NCBI RefSeq assembly: GCF_028527925.1
Contig: NZ_JAPESW010000007.1
Location: 1-64,000 of the forward strand
From: Cellulomonas fimi
GTDB lineage: Bacteria; Actinomycetota; Actinomycetes; Actinomycetales; Cellulomonadaceae
Length of the DNA stretch: 64,000 nt
Direction: 5' to 3'
A program made the position numbers and the translations under genes. This document shows, in pieces, positions 41,833 through 51,191 of the stretch (within the stretch, counting starts at the first letter, position 1; each line of letters starts with the position of its first letter). Below the pieces are notes generated by a model. That model saw only the letters and a list, made by a program, of their open reading frames with translations, searched no databases and had not been told where the DNA came from.

Positions 41833-42834
41833 ATGACCCGACCCATCACGCTGTTCACCGGCCAGTGGGCCGACCTGCCGTTCGAGGAGGTCGCGCGCCT
41901 CGCCGCCGGGTGGGGCTACGACGGTCTCGAGATCGCCTGCTGGGGCGACCACCTGGACCCGTGGCGGTGGGACGACGACGCCTACGTCGACTCGCGCCGC
42001 GAGATCCTCGACCGGCACGGCCTCAAGGTCTGGGCGATCTCCAACCACCTCAAGGGCCAGGCGGTCTGCGACGACCCCATCGACCAGCGGCACCGCGACA
42101 TGCTGTCCGACCGCGTGTGGGGCGACGGCGACCCCGAGGGCGTCCGGAAGCGTGCGGCGGAGGAGATGCAGCACACCGCGCGGTTCGCCGCGAAGCTCGG
42201 CGTCGACACCGTCGTCGGGTTCACCGGGTCGTCCATCTGGAAGTACGTCGCGATGTTCCCGCCCGTCTCGCAGGAGGCCGTCGACGCGGGCTACCAGGAC
42301 TTCGCCGACCGCTGGAACCCGATCCTCGACGTCTTCGACGAGGTCGGCGTGCGGTTCGCGCACGAGGTGCACCCCAGCGAGATCGCGTACGACTACTGGA
42401 CGACCGTGCGGACCCTCGAGGCCATCGGCCACCGCGAGGCGTTCGGCCTCAACTGGGACCCGAGCCACTTCGTCTGGCAGCAGCTCGACCCGGTCGACTT
42501 CATCCTCGAGTTCCGCGACCGGATCTACCACGTCGACTGCAAGGACGTGAAGCTCCGGCTCGGCAACGGCCGCAACGGCCGCCTGTCGTCGCACCTCGCG
42601 TGGGCCGACCCGCGGCGTGGCTGGGACTTCGTGTCGACCGGGCGCGGGGACGTGCCGTGGGAGGCGTCGTTCCGGGCGCTCAACCACATCGGGTACGACG
42701 GGCCGATCTCGGTCGAGTGGGAGGACGCGGGCATGGACCGGCTGCTCGGTGCGCCCGAGGCGCTCGAGTTCGTCCGCCGCAACGCGTTCGACCCACCCGC
42801 GGCGGCGTTCGACGCGGCGTTCAGCACACGCTGA
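41833..42834 (+). CDS. TIM-barrel sugar phosphate isomerase/epimerase-like protein
   Basis: The 333-residue protein belongs to the xylose-isomerase-like TIM barrel (AP endonuclease 2) superfamily. It shows [13 protein letters not shown], the metal ligands in FAHEVHPSE (Glu), [12 protein letters not shown] (Asp, His) and PISVEWED (Glu), and HVDCKDVKL. Such proteins act as isomerases, epimerases or lyases on keto-sugars. It starts two bases after the dehydrogenase stop and probably uses its product. It is the last gene of the cassette. Confidence 0.9.
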   Translation: MTRPITLFTGQWADLPFEEVARLAAGWGYDGLEIACWGDHLDPWRWDDDAYVDSRREILDRHGLKVWAISNHLKGQAVCDDPIDQRHRDMLSDRVWGDGDPEGVRKRAAEEMQHTARFAAKLGVDTVVGFTGSSIWKYVAMFPPVSQEAVDAGYQDFADRWNPILDVFDEVGVRFAHEVHPSEIAYDYWTTVRTLEAIGHREAFGLNWDPSHFVWQQLDPVDFILEFRDRIYHVDCKDVKLRLGNGRNGRLSSHLAWADPRRGWDFVSTGRGDVPWEASFRALNHIGYDGPISVEWEDAGMDRLLGAPEALEFVRRNAFDPPAAAFDAAFSTR

Positions 42835-42985
42835 CCTCACCGCGGAGGAGTGGGAGAGGGGCCGGTCGGGTCGTCACCGGGGAGGGGGCGACCCGACCGG
42901 CGAGCCTGTGCCGGGACGCCGCCCGCGCCGGTGCCGGCGTCCGGCCGTGCGCCCTCGGCCGCGTGCCCTCGTCGGGTGCGCGGAC

Positions 42986-42991
42986 GATACT
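42986..42991 (+). promoter_or_regulatory. -10-like box before the small conserved gene
   Basis: GATACT ends 6 bases before ATG 42998 and there is no Shine-Dalgarno. This fits a leaderless start. No convincing -35. Confidence 0.45.
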
Positions 42992-42997
42992 GGGCGC

Positions 42998-43420
42998 ATG
43001 ATCTCCGTCGACCTCGCGCTCCTCCTGCGGGGGGCCGGCCTGCGCTGGCACCCCGCGTCCGGCGACCGCTTCGCCGTGATCCAGCCCGAGATGGCGGGGG
43101 AGGTGTTCACGATCTCCGAGATGACGATCGAGGCGCACCACTACCCGACGGGCACGATCCTGGGCTTCAACGGGACGACGGAGTGGGCGCTCGACTCGGT
43201 CGCGCAGGAGGACGCCGTGTGGCTCCCGCGCGAGGACCAGATGCGCGAGCTGCTCGGCGGCACGTTCCGCAGCCTCGCCCGGTCGACCGACGGCACCTAC
43301 CAGGTGCTCGTCGAGCGCCCGGGCCACCCCGAGCAGGTGTTCACCGCCGACTCGGCCGAGGAGGCCTACGCGGACGCCCTGCTGTCCCTCGTGACGGCGG
43401 CGGTCGAGCGGGTGGGGTAG
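42998..43420 (+). CDS. conserved small soluble protein upstream of gatC
   Basis: This 140-residue protein has no signal or membrane segment. It carries ILGFNGTTEWALDSV and VWLPREDQMRELLGG, a pattern I associate with a conserved actinobacterial family found next to gatC and sometimes labelled CpaE-like pilus assembly, a label its sequence does not support. It has none of the P-loop motifs of a real CpaE. The function is unknown. It is separated from gatC by 48 bases with another -10-like box. Confidence 0.8.
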   Translation: MISVDLALLLRGAGLRWHPASGDRFAVIQPEMAGEVFTISEMTIEAHHYPTGTILGFNGTTEWALDSVAQEDAVWLPREDQMRELLGGTFRSLARSTDGTYQVLVERPGHPEQVFTADSAEEAYADALLSLVTAAVERVG

Positions 43421-43455
43421 CGCTGCGCGCGCGTCTGCCGGGATGCCTCAACGTC

Positions 43456-43461
43456 TAGACT
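43456..43461 (+). promoter_or_regulatory. -10 box for leaderless gatCAB transcript
   Basis: TAGACT ends 7 bases before ATG 43469, the same hexamer and distance as before the cysteine desulfurase gene. There is no Shine-Dalgarno. Confidence 0.55.
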
Positions 43462-43468
43462 CTCGGGC

Positions 43469-43768
43469 ATGTCCACCCTCTCTCGCGACGAGGTCGCGCG
43501 CGTGGCGGGGCTGGCCCGGATCGACCTGACGCCGGCGGAGATCGACCGCCTCGCCGGCGAGCTCGACGTGATCGTCGAGTCGGTCGCCCGCGTGAGCGAG
43601 ATCGCCACGCCCGACGTGCCGGCCACCAGCCACCCCCTGCCGCTGACGAACGTGTTCCGCCCCGACGTGCCGGTCGCCCCGGTGGACCGCGACGCGGTGC
43701 TCGCCGCCGCGCCGGCGTCCGAGGACGGCAAGTTCCTGGTGCCCCAGATCCTGGGGGAGGACGCGTGA
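43469..43768 (+). CDS. gatC: Asp/Glu-tRNA amidotransferase subunit C
   Basis: The 99-residue subunit stabilises the GatCAB complex that converts Glu-tRNA(Gln) and Asp-tRNA(Asn) to the correct amides. It shows the usual [17 protein letters not shown] start, the NVFRPD segment and the C-terminal GKFLVPQIL motif. It overlaps gatA (GTGA). Confidence 0.95.
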   Translation: MSTLSRDEVARVAGLARIDLTPAEIDRLAGELDVIVESVARVSEIATPDVPATSHPLPLTNVFRPDVPVAPVDRDAVLAAAPASEDGKFLVPQILGEDA

Positions 43769-45273
43769 GCGCCGACCTGACGCGGCTGTCCGCCGCGGAC
43801 CTCGCGGACCGGCTCGCCGCCGGGGACGTGTCGAGCGTCGAGGCCACGCAGGCGCACCTCGACCGCATCGCGGCCGTCGACGGCGCGGTGCACGCGTTCC
43901 TGCACGTCAGCGCGGACGAGGCGCTCGCGACGGCCGCCGACGTGGACGCGCGGCGATCTTCCGGCGAGGAGCTGCACGCGCTCGCGGGCGTGCCGATCGC
44001 GGTCAAGGACGTCGTGGTGACGAAGGGCCTGCCGACGACGGCCGGCTCGAGGATCCTCGAGGGCTGGGTGCCGCCGTACGACGCGACGCTCGTCGAGCGG
44101 ATCAAGGCCGCGGGCCTGCCGATCCTCGGCAAGACGAACATGGACGAGTTCGCGATGGGCTCGTCGACCGAGCACTCGGCGTTCGGCAACACGCACAACC
44201 CGTGGGACCTCGACCGCATCCCCGGCGGCTCGGGCGGCGGTTCGGCGGCGGCGGTCGCCGCGTTCGAGGCGCCGCTCGCGATCGGCACGGACACGGGCGG
44301 CTCGATCCGCCAGCCGGGTGCCGTGACGGGCACGGTCGGCGTGAAGCCGACGTACGGGTCGGTGTCGCGCTACGGGCTCATCGCGATGGCGTCGTCGCTC
44401 GACCAGGCCGGCCCGGTGACCCGCACGGTCCTCGACTCGGCGCTGCTGCACGAGCTCATCGGCGGGCACGACCCGCTCGACTCGACGTCGATCGCGGAGC
44501 CGCTGCCGCCGCTCGTCGAGGCCGCCCGCCAGGGCGCGACCGGCGACCTGACGGGCGTGCGCGTCGGCGTGATCCGCGAGCTGCAGGGCGAGGGCTACCA
44601 GCCGGGCGTGCTCGCGCGGTTCCACGAGTCGCTCGACCTGCTGCGCGCGGCGGGTGCGGAGATCGTCGAGGTCTCCTGCCCGCACTTCGAGTACGCCCTG
44701 GGCGCGTACTACCTGATCATGCCGAGCGAGGCGTCGAGCAACCTGGCGAAGTTCGACGGCATGCGCTTCGGTCTGCGCGTCGTGCCGGAGGACAACCCGA
44801 CGGCCGAGCGCGTCATGGCGGCGACGCGCGGCCAGGGCTTCGGCGACGAGGTCAAGCGCCGCATCATCCTCGGCACGTACGCGCTGTCGGCGGGCTACTA
44901 CGACGCGTACTACGGCTCGGCGCAGAAGGTCCGCACGCTCATCCAGCGGGACTTCGACGCGGCCTTCGCGCAGGCGGACGTCCTGGTCTCGCCGACCGCG
45001 CCGACGACGGCGTTCAAGCTCGGCGAGAAGCTCGACGACCCGCTCGCGATGTACCTCAACGACGTCGCGACGATCCCGGCGAACCTCGCGGGCGTCCCCG
45101 GCCTCTCGCTGCCGAACGGCCTCGACGACGGCCTGCCCGTGGGCTTCCAGGTGCTCGCGCCCGCGAAGGCGGACGACCGCCTGTACCGGGTCGGCGCCGC
45201 GCTCGAGACGCTGCTGGAGAAGGAGTGGGGCGGCCCGCTGCTGGCGCAGGCCCCGGAACTGGAGACCCGATGA
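43765..45273 (+). CDS. gatA: Asp/Glu-tRNA amidotransferase subunit A
   Basis: The 502-residue glutaminase subunit is an amidase-signature enzyme. The Ser-cisSer-Lys triad is visible as Lys81 in AVKDVV, the Gly/Ser loop [15 protein letters not shown], and Ser180 in [10 protein letters not shown]. It releases ammonia that is channelled to GatB. GTG 43765 overlaps gatC and its stop overlaps gatB (ATGA). Confidence 0.96.
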   Translation: MSADLTRLSAADLADRLAAGDVSSVEATQAHLDRIAAVDGAVHAFLHVSADEALATAADVDARRSSGEELHALAGVPIAVKDVVVTKGLPTTAGSRILEGWVPPYDATLVERIKAAGLPILGKTNMDEFAMGSSTEHSAFGNTHNPWDLDRIPGGSGGGSAAAVAAFEAPLAIGTDTGGSIRQPGAVTGTVGVKPTYGSVSRYGLIAMASSLDQAGPVTRTVLDSALLHELIGGHDPLDSTSIAEPLPPLVEAARQGATGDLTGVRVGVIRELQGEGYQPGVLARFHESLDLLRAAGAEIVEVSCPHFEYALGAYYLIMPSEASSNLAKFDGMRFGLRVVPEDNPTAERVMAATRGQGFGDEVKRRIILGTYALSAGYYDAYYGSAQKVRTLIQRDFDAAFAQADVLVSPTAPTTAFKLGEKLDDPLAMYLNDVATIPANLAGVPGLSLPNGLDDGLPVGFQVLAPAKADDRLYRVGAALETLLEKEWGGPLLAQAPELETR

Positions 45274-46766
45274 CCACGCTCGTGGACTACGACGAGGCCG
45301 TCACGCAGTTCGACCCGGTCATCGGCATCGAGGTGCACGTCGAGCTCGGGACGCGCACCAAGATGTTCGACGGCGCGGCGGTGACGTTCGGCGCGGAGCC
45401 GAACACCGAGGTCACGCCCGTGTCGCTCGGCCTGCCCGGTGCGCTCCCCGCGGTCAACGGCACCGCGGTCGAGTACGCGATCCGCATCGGCCTCGCGCTC
45501 AACTGCTCGATCGCGGAGTCCTGCCGGTTCGCGCGGAAGAACTACTTCTACCCGGACGTCCCCAAGAACTTCCAGACGTCGCAGTACGACGAGCCCATCG
45601 CGTACGAGGGGTACGTCGACGTCGAGCTCGAGGACGGGTCGACCTTCCGCGTCGAGATCGAGCGCGCGCACATGGAGGAGGACGCGGGGAAGAACACCCA
45701 CGTCGGCGGCTCGACGGGCCGCATCCACGGCGCCGAGTACTCGCTCGTCGACTACAACCGCGCGGGCATCCCCCTCGTGGAGATCGTGACGAAGCCGATC
45801 ACGGGTGCGGGGGAGCGGGCGCCCGAGGTCGCGCGCGCCTACGTGCAGACCCTGCGTGACCTGTTCCGCGCGCTGGGCGTGTCCGAGGCCCGTATGGAGC
45901 GCGGCAACGTGCGGGCGGACGTCAACGTGTCGCTGCGGCCGACGCCCGAGTCGGCGCTCGGCACCCGCACCGAGACGAAGAACGTCAACTCCTTCCGCTC
46001 GATCGAGCGCGCGGTGCGCTACGAGATCTCCCGGCAGGCGGGCGTGCTCAACGACGGTGGCACGATCGTCCAGGAGACGCGGCACTGGCACGAGGACACG
46101 GGCACGACGACGTCGGGCCGCGTGAAGTCGGACGCCGAGGACTACCGCTACTTCCCGGAGCCCGACCTCGTCCCGATCGCCCCGGACCGCGCGTGGGTCG
46201 AGGAGATCCGCGCCTCTCTGCCCGAGCTGCCCGCGGCACGTCGCCGTCGCCTGCAGACGGAGTGGGGCTACGCCGACGCCGAGATGCGCGACGTCGTCAA
46301 CGCCGGCGCGGTCGAGCTCATCGAGGCGACCGTCGCGGCGGGTGCGTCGCCCGCGGCCGCCCGGAAGTGGTGGATGGGCGAGCTCGCCCGCACCGCCAAG
46401 CAGCAGGAGGTCGAGCTCGAGGCGCTGCCGATCACGCCCGCGCAGATCGGCGCGCTGCAGAAGCTCGTCGACGACGGGCGGATCAACGACAAGCTCGCGC
46501 GCCAGGTGCTCGAGGGCGTCCTGGCCGGCGAGGGCGAGCCGGAGGCCGTAGTCGTCGCGCGCGGGCTCGAGGTCGTCTCCGACGACGGTCCGCTGCTCGC
46601 CGCGATCGACGACGCGCTCGCGGCCCAGCCCGACATCGCCGAGAAGATCCGGTCCGGCAACCTCGGCCCGGTCGGCGCGATCATCGGCGCCGTCATGAAG
46701 GCCACGCGCGGCCAGGCCGACGCCGGGCGCGTGCGCGAGCTCGTGCTGGAGCGCGTGCAGGGCTGA
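45270..46766 (+). CDS. gatB: Asp/Glu-tRNA amidotransferase subunit B
   Basis: The 498-residue kinase/amidotransferase subunit has [15 protein letters not shown], the cysteine-bearing [19 protein letters not shown] region, [11 protein letters not shown], and a C-terminal YqeY-like helical tail (from about 390) for tRNA binding. It completes the gatCAB operon, which ends at the hairpin 46779-46819. Confidence 0.96.
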   Translation: MTTLVDYDEAVTQFDPVIGIEVHVELGTRTKMFDGAAVTFGAEPNTEVTPVSLGLPGALPAVNGTAVEYAIRIGLALNCSIAESCRFARKNYFYPDVPKNFQTSQYDEPIAYEGYVDVELEDGSTFRVEIERAHMEEDAGKNTHVGGSTGRIHGAEYSLVDYNRAGIPLVEIVTKPITGAGERAPEVARAYVQTLRDLFRALGVSEARMERGNVRADVNVSLRPTPESALGTRTETKNVNSFRSIERAVRYEISRQAGVLNDGGTIVQETRHWHEDTGTTTSGRVKSDAEDYRYFPEPDLVPIAPDRAWVEEIRASLPELPAARRRRLQTEWGYADAEMRDVVNAGAVELIEATVAAGASPAAARKWWMGELARTAKQQEVELEALPITPAQIGALQKLVDDGRINDKLARQVLEGVLAGEGEPEAVVVARGLEVVSDDGPLLAAIDDALAAQPDIAEKIRSGNLGPVGAIIGAVMKATRGQADAGRVRELVLERVQG

Positions 46767-46778
46767 GCACCACGACGT

Positions 46779-46819
46779 CCGCGGGGCCGGTCCGGTGCAC
46801 ACCGGGTCCGGCCCCGCGG
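46779..46819 (+). terminator. gatCAB terminator hairpin
   Basis: Perfect 12-bp arms (46779-46790 and 46808-46819) enclose a 17-base loop that itself can pair CCGGTG with CACCGG. This compound GC-rich hairpin, 12 bases past the gatB stop, has no T tract. Confidence 0.8.
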
Positions 46820-46976
46820 CGCGTGCGGGCCGCGTCCCCGCGGGGCGGTGCGACCGGCGCGGGGCGACGTCGTGCGGCACCATGCGGCGGCGCGCTGCAA
46901 CACGGGGGTCACACGGCCTCCCTACGATGCGAGAGACGCGCCGGGACGCCCGGCGCAGACGGGAGACGACCGGGCG

Positions 46977-47525
46977 ATGGAGAAGCCGACGCTGCAGGGC
47001 GAGATGATCGTGCTCCGGCCGATCCGCGCGGACGACTCCGACGCGATGTGGGACATGCTGGCCGACCCCGAGGGCAACCGGCTGACGGGCACCACCGCGA
47101 CGTTCACGCGCGAGCAGGTCGACGCGTGGGCCGCGAGCCGTGCGACGGCCGAGGGGCGCTACGACTTCGCCGTCACCGCCAACGGCAGCGACGAGTTCCT
47201 GGGCGAGATCGTGCTCAACGACATCGACGACGTCGTCCGCAGCGCGAACCTGCGGCTGTCCATGCGGCCCGCCTACCGGGGCCGGGGCTACGGGACCGAG
47301 GGCATCCAGCTGGTCCTCGGCTTCGCGTTCGACGGGCTCGGGCTGCACCGCGTCGAGCTCGACGTCCTCAGCATCAACGCCCGCGCGAAGTCGCTGTACG
47401 AGAACATCGGCTTCCGCGTCGAGGGGCGGCGTCGTGACGCGTACCGCGACGGCGACGGCTGGTGCGACGCGATCGTCATGTCGATCCTCGAGGACGAGTA
47501 CCGCGCGACGCAGATCGCGCCCTGA
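46977..47525 (+). CDS. GNAT acetyltransferase, RimJ/RimL/SpeG-like
   Basis: This 182-residue single-domain N-acetyltransferase begins LQGEMIVLRPIRADDSDAM. Its acetyl-CoA loop is RPAYRGRGYGTEGIQLVLGFAF, with the typical SLYENIGFRVEGRRRDAY ending. The long family start and GLHRVELDVLSINARAKSLYE favour the RimJ/RimL branch, which modifies protein N-termini, polyamines or antibiotics. GGGAGA precedes ATG 46977. Confidence 0.88.
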   Translation: MEKPTLQGEMIVLRPIRADDSDAMWDMLADPEGNRLTGTTATFTREQVDAWAASRATAEGRYDFAVTANGSDEFLGEIVLNDIDDVVRSANLRLSMRPAYRGRGYGTEGIQLVLGFAFDGLGLHRVELDVLSINARAKSLYENIGFRVEGRRRDAYRDGDGWCDAIVMSILEDEYRATQIAP

Positions 47526-47542
47526 CCCGGCTTCAGGGCGCG
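47516..47542. terminator. bidirectional hairpin between GNAT and TetR genes
   Basis: Perfect 10-bp arms (47516-47525 and 47533-47542) enclose a 7-base loop. The left arm contains the GNAT stop codon and the right arm abuts the leftward TetR stop at 47544, so it can serve both convergent genes. Confidence 0.7.
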
Positions 47543-47543
47543 G

Positions 47544-48137
47544 TCAGCGCGGCAGGTAGCGCTCGACGGCCGCGAGGTACGCCTCGCCGTCGAAGTCGCG
47601 CGCGACGGTCGACTGGATGACGTAGCCCTGGACGGCGGCGAGCAGCAGCGGGACCTGCTCGGTGCCGAGCGCGTCGGCCTCGTCGGGCGGGACGCCGTGC
47701 GTCCGCTGGTGCCACAGCGACACGTATCCGCGCAGCGCCGCGGCGAGCCGGTCGACGGTGCCCACGGCGAGGTCCGCGATGTCGGGGTCGGTGACGGCCT
47801 CGCCCCAGAGCTGCAGGAGCACGGCGGGGTCGCCGACCTCGCGCCGGATCGCCTCGACGAGGACGCGGACGACGCCGGGCGGGGGAGTCATGGGTGTCGC
47901 GCTCGCGAGCGCCTCGATGTCGCCGAGCCGCGCGCCGACGATGCGCGACGCGACGCCGACGACGAGCGCGCTCTTGCTCGGGTAGTGGCCGTAGATGGCG
48001 CCGGCGGACAGGCCGGACTCGGCGATGATGTCGGCCATCGACGTCGCCTGGAAGCCGGTGCGGCGGAATGCGCGCAGGGCGGCGTCCGCGATCTCGTCGC
48101 GGCGGGCGGCGCGGTACTCCTCGGTCACCTTGGGCAC
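47544..48137 (-). CDS. TetR-family transcriptional repressor
   Basis: The 197-residue repressor has the TetR helix-turn-helix at about 13-58 (EIADAALRAFRRTGFQATSMADI, GLSAGAIYGHYPSKSALV), followed by an all-helical ligand domain. GTG 48137 was chosen from the family start and a -10-like TATGCT 5 bases upstream. It is divergent from a membrane protein gene across 95 bases containing two operator-like inverted repeats, so it likely represses both genes. Confidence 0.92.
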   Translation of the reverse strand: MPKVTEEYRAARRDEIADAALRAFRRTGFQATSMADIIAESGLSAGAIYGHYPSKSALVVGVASRIVGARLGDIEALASATPMTPPPGVVRVLVEAIRREVGDPAVLLQLWGEAVTDPDIADLAVGTVDRLAAALRGYVSLWHQRTHGVPPDEADALGTEQVPLLLAAVQGYVIQSTVARDFDGEAYLAAVERYLPR

Positions 48138-48142
48138 GCCCG

Positions 48143-48217
48143 AGCATAAAAACGAACGAACGTTCTTGACAAGGCGGACGGACGGGGTCCAGGCTCAACA
48201 ACGAACGAACATTCGTT
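48143..48217. promoter_or_regulatory. overlapping divergent promoters with two TetR-type operators
   Basis: Rightward: TTGACA (48166-48171), 18 bases, CAGGCT (48190-48195). Leftward: TTGTCA (48167-48172), 18 bases, TATGCT (48143-48148). The two -35 boxes occupy the same bases. Operator-like repeats are AACGAACATTCGTT (48204-48217, a 6-bp inverted repeat) and the similar AACGAACGTTCTTG (48155-48168) inside the tetR spacer. A bound repressor would block both promoters. Confidence 0.8.
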
Positions 48218-48232
48218 TTTGAGGAGCCCACC

Positions 48233-49297
48233 ATGTCCCGCACCGGCCCCACCCCGCACACCCCGTGGGGGCACGTCGCCGCCGTCGGCGCCGCGCTCGC
48301 CGCCGTCCTCACCGTCGTCGCGCTCGCCTTCCTCTGGCCGTCGGTCACCGCCGAGCCGCACGACCTCCCCGTCGCGGTCGCCGGCCCGCCGGCCGCGGCC
48401 GAGCCGTTCGCGCAGGGGGTCGAGGCCCAGGCGCCCGGCGTCTTCGACGTCGTCCCCGCCGCCGACCGCGCCGCCGCCGTCGAGCTGATCGAGACCCGCG
48501 AGGTCTACGGCGCCGTCGTGCTCGGGGCGCAGCCCGAGGTGCTCACCGCCTCCGCCGCCAGCCCGATGGTCGCCCAGCAGCTCGCGACGCTCGCGCCCAC
48601 CCTCCAGGCGCAGCTCGCCGCCGCGACCGGCGAGGCCGTCACCGTCGGCGTCACCGACGTCGTGCCCCTCGGTGCGGGCGACCCGCGCGGCATCGTCCTC
48701 GGCGCCGCGACGTTCCCCCTCGTGCTCGGCGGCATGATCGGCGGCATCGGGATCGCGCTCACGGTCGTCGGCGCCCGTCGCCGCGTCGCGGCCGTGCTCG
48801 GGTACGCCGCGCTCGGTGGCCTCGCGACCACCGCGGTCCTCCAGACCTGGTGGCACGCGCTCGGCGGCTCGTTCTGGGTGACCAGCGGCGTCGTCGCCCT
48901 CACGATCCTCGCCATCGCGTCCGTCGTCGTCGGGTTCACGTCGCTCGTCGGCCGGCGCGGGCTCGCGATCGGACCGGTGCTGTTCCTGCTCGTCGCGAAC
49001 CCGATCGCGGCCGCGGCGATGCCGTGGCAGATGCTCCCCGCGCCGTGGGGTGCGATCGGCCAGTGGCTGCCGCCCGGTGCCGGCGCGACGCTGCTGCGCG
49101 ACACCTCCTACTTCCCGGCCGCGGACACGTCTGCCCTGTGGCTCACGCTGACCGCGTGGGCGGTGCTCGGACTGAGCCTCGCGCTGCTCGGCCACCTCCG
49201 TGACGCGGGCGCCGCGACCCGAGCGGCCGTGGCCGAGGCCGAGGCCGACGCTGCCTCCGTCGACGGGGACCGCGCCCCGCAGGTCGTGCCCGCCTAG
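48233..49297 (+). CDS. TetR-controlled membrane protein, ABC-2/YhgE-like
   Basis: This 354-residue protein has one N-terminal helix (about 17-37), an external domain of about 120 residues (DLPVAVAGPPAAAEPF to TDVVPLGAGDPRG), and five further membrane helices. That plan matches ABC-2-type permeases and the YhgE/Pip group. No ATPase gene is adjacent. ATG 48233 has GAGGAG at 48221-48226. Divergence from a TetR gene suggests an inducible export or envelope role; the substrate is unknown. A short GGGCC/GGCCC hairpin follows the stop. Confidence 0.8.
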   Translation: MSRTGPTPHTPWGHVAAVGAALAAVLTVVALAFLWPSVTAEPHDLPVAVAGPPAAAEPFAQGVEAQAPGVFDVVPAADRAAAVELIETREVYGAVVLGAQPEVLTASAASPMVAQQLATLAPTLQAQLAAATGEAVTVGVTDVVPLGAGDPRGIVLGAATFPLVLGGMIGGIGIALTVVGARRRVAAVLGYAALGGLATTAVLQTWWHALGGSFWVTSGVVALTILAIASVVVGFTSLVGRRGLAIGPVLFLLVANPIAAAAMPWQMLPAPWGAIGQWLPPGAGATLLRDTSYFPAADTSALWLTLTAWAVLGLSLALLGHLRDAGAATRAAVAEAEADAASVDGDRAPQVVPA

Positions 49298-49358
49298 CGA
49301 GGGCCCCGCGGGCCCCCTGCCCCGGGAAAAGCCGCTGCTTCGTCGTCGTGCGCCGTCC

Positions 49359-49364
49359 TACCGT
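49359..49364 (+). promoter_or_regulatory. -10-like box before the phosphotransferase gene
   Basis: TACCGT ends 6 bases before GTG 49371; no Shine-Dalgarno. It is identical to the boxes before the oxidoreductase and photolyase genes. Confidence 0.45.
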
Positions 49365-49370
49365 CGGGCG

Positions 49371-50243
49371 GTGCACGACGACGAGCTGACCATCACCGTC
49401 GACCAGGTCCGTGCGCTCGTCGCGGACCAGCACCCGCACTGGCGCGACCTGCCCGTGCACGCCCTCCCGCACCGCGGCACCGACCACGCGCTGTTCCGGC
49501 TCGGGGAGACGCTCGCGGTCCGGATGCCGCGCATCGCGTGGGCGCGTGAGTCCGTCGACCGCGAGCACGCGTCGACCGAGCGGCTCGCCGCGCTCGCCGA
49601 GGTCGAGGCACCCGTGCCCGTCGCGGCCGGTCGGCCGGGGCACGGCTACCCGTGGCGGTGGTCGGTGGTCCGGTGGGTCGCCGGGGAGACGCCGTCGCAG
49701 CCCACCCCTGACCTCGCGCTCGACCTGGCCCGCGTCGTCCGGCGCCTGCGGGCGCTCGACCTGCCGGGGCGACGCAACGAGCGTCGGGGGCACCCGCTCG
49801 GCGACCTCACCGACCAGGTCGCCGCCGACGCCGAGGCCGTCCGCGACGAGGTCCCCGTCGACCTCGTCCTGCACGCATGGCAGGAGTCGTGCGCCGCCGA
49901 CCCGTGGGACGGGCGCGGCGTCTGGCTGCACGGCGACCTGGCGCCCGGCAACCTCGTCGTGCGGGACGGGCGGCTGGTCGGGCTGCTCGACTGGGGCGGG
50001 GCCGGGCTCGGCGACCCGGCCGGCGACCTCGGACCCGCGTGGAACTTCTTCGACGCGCCGTCCCGGGCGGCATTCCGGGCCGCGCTCGGCGACGACGACG
50101 CGACGTGGCTCCGCGGACGCGGCTGGGCGCTGCGGCAGGCGCTGCTGCAGCTCCCGTACTACCGGACGCGGTACGTGCCGCTCGCCGACCACGCCCGTGC
50201 GACGATCCGCGCGGTGCTCCAGGACGCCGACCTCACGGCGTGA
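49371..50243 (+). CDS. aminoglycoside-phosphotransferase-fold protein
   Basis: The 290-residue kinase-fold protein has LAVRMPRIAWA in the N-lobe, catalytic VWLHGDLAPGNLVVRDG and metal-binding LLDWGGAGLGDPAGDLGPAW. The pattern is that of the APH family often annotated as aminoglycoside or macrolide kinase, but nothing here identifies the substrate. GTG 49371 is the start by family length; the longer upstream frame is not conserved-looking. Confidence 0.85.
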   Translation: MHDDELTITVDQVRALVADQHPHWRDLPVHALPHRGTDHALFRLGETLAVRMPRIAWARESVDREHASTERLAALAEVEAPVPVAAGRPGHGYPWRWSVVRWVAGETPSQPTPDLALDLARVVRRLRALDLPGRRNERRGHPLGDLTDQVAADAEAVRDEVPVDLVLHAWQESCAADPWDGRGVWLHGDLAPGNLVVRDGRLVGLLDWGGAGLGDPAGDLGPAWNFFDAPSRAAFRAALGDDDATWLRGRGWALRQALLQLPYYRTRYVPLADHARATIRAVLQDADLTA

Positions 50244-50314
50244 GGCGGAGAGGCGGGGCGACGGGCTTCCGACGTCACCGGGCCGGCCCCGGGTCGGTCG
50301 GGCAGCATGGGGCC

Positions 50315-51157
50315 ATGTCGCCGACGTCCGACGCACCCCCGGACTTCTACGGCGCTCTCATCGAGTCGACCGTGCGCGTCGTCACGTGGAACGTGTGGGG
50401 CCGGTACGGCGACTGGGAGGCGCGCGAGGCGGCAGTGGTCGCGACGCTCGCGGGGGCGCGACCCGACGTCGTCGTCCTCGCCGAGTCGTGGGCCACGGCG
50501 ACCGACAGCCAGTGCGCGCGGCTGGCCGGTCCGCTGGGGCTTCCGCACCACACGTTCAGCGGGGTGCCCGCGCAGGAGGACGACGCGGCGCTGTCCGGCG
50601 TCGCGGTCCTCTCGCGGTGGCCGATGACCCGGCGCGCGAGCCGCACCTGCGGCGCGGCGCGCGTCGAGGAGGTCGAGCTGTCCGGACCGCGCGGCCCCCT
50701 CCAGGTCTGCGGCGTCGTGCTGGACGCCTGGTGGCTCGACGAGAGCGCAGCGCGGCAGGCGGCGGTGCGCGACCTGCTCACGCACCTGGCCCGGACGGCG
50801 GACGAGTCCGTCCCGCTGGTCGTGTGCGGCGACTTCAACTGCGACGCGGACAGCGACGAGATCCGCATGCTCACCGGCCGCACGGCCGTGCCGGTCCCGG
50901 GTCTGTCGTTCTACGACGCGTGGGAGGTCGCAGGCGCGCGGGACGGCCCGGACCCGTCGGGCGCGACGTGGTCGAACGCCAACCCGCACGCCGCCACGCT
51001 CCTGTGGCCGGACCGCCGCATCGACTACGTGTTCTCCGCGACCCGGCGACGCGGGGGTGCCGGTCACCCGGTGCGTGCGCGCCTGCTCGGCACCGACCCG
51101 GTCGCGGGGACGTACCCGTCGGACCACCGGGCGGTCCAGGCCGACCTCCGGTACTGA
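50315..51157 (+). CDS. endonuclease/exonuclease/phosphatase-family protein
   Basis: This 280-residue EEP-fold hydrolase has RVVTWNVWGRYGDWE (Asn), VVVLAESW (metal Glu), VVCGDFNCDADSDEIRML (Asp/Asn), RIDYVFS and the closing TYPSDHRAVQAD (catalytic His). No signal peptide, so it is cytoplasmic. The substrate may be nucleic acid, phosphoinositide or another phosphodiester. ATG 50315 has no Shine-Dalgarno; CAGCAT lies 6 bases upstream. Confidence 0.88.
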   Translation: MSPTSDAPPDFYGALIESTVRVVTWNVWGRYGDWEAREAAVVATLAGARPDVVVLAESWATATDSQCARLAGPLGLPHHTFSGVPAQEDDAALSGVAVLSRWPMTRRASRTCGAARVEEVELSGPRGPLQVCGVVLDAWWLDESAARQAAVRDLLTHLARTADESVPLVVCGDFNCDADSDEIRMLTGRTAVPVPGLSFYDAWEVAGARDGPDPSGATWSNANPHAATLLWPDRRIDYVFSATRRRGGAGHPVRARLLGTDPVAGTYPSDHRAVQADLRY

Positions 51158-51191
51158 CGCCACCCGTCGCCGAGCCGTCCGCGTGCGCGGG

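Noticed and set aside
42998-43420. CpaE pilus-assembly protein
   Set aside because: The product is 140 residues without a P-loop or response-regulator domain, so the label sometimes used for this family is not supported.
47516-47542. Operator for the TetR gene
   Set aside because: The inverted repeat lies at the 3' ends of two convergent genes and contains a stop codon, so termination is the better reading.
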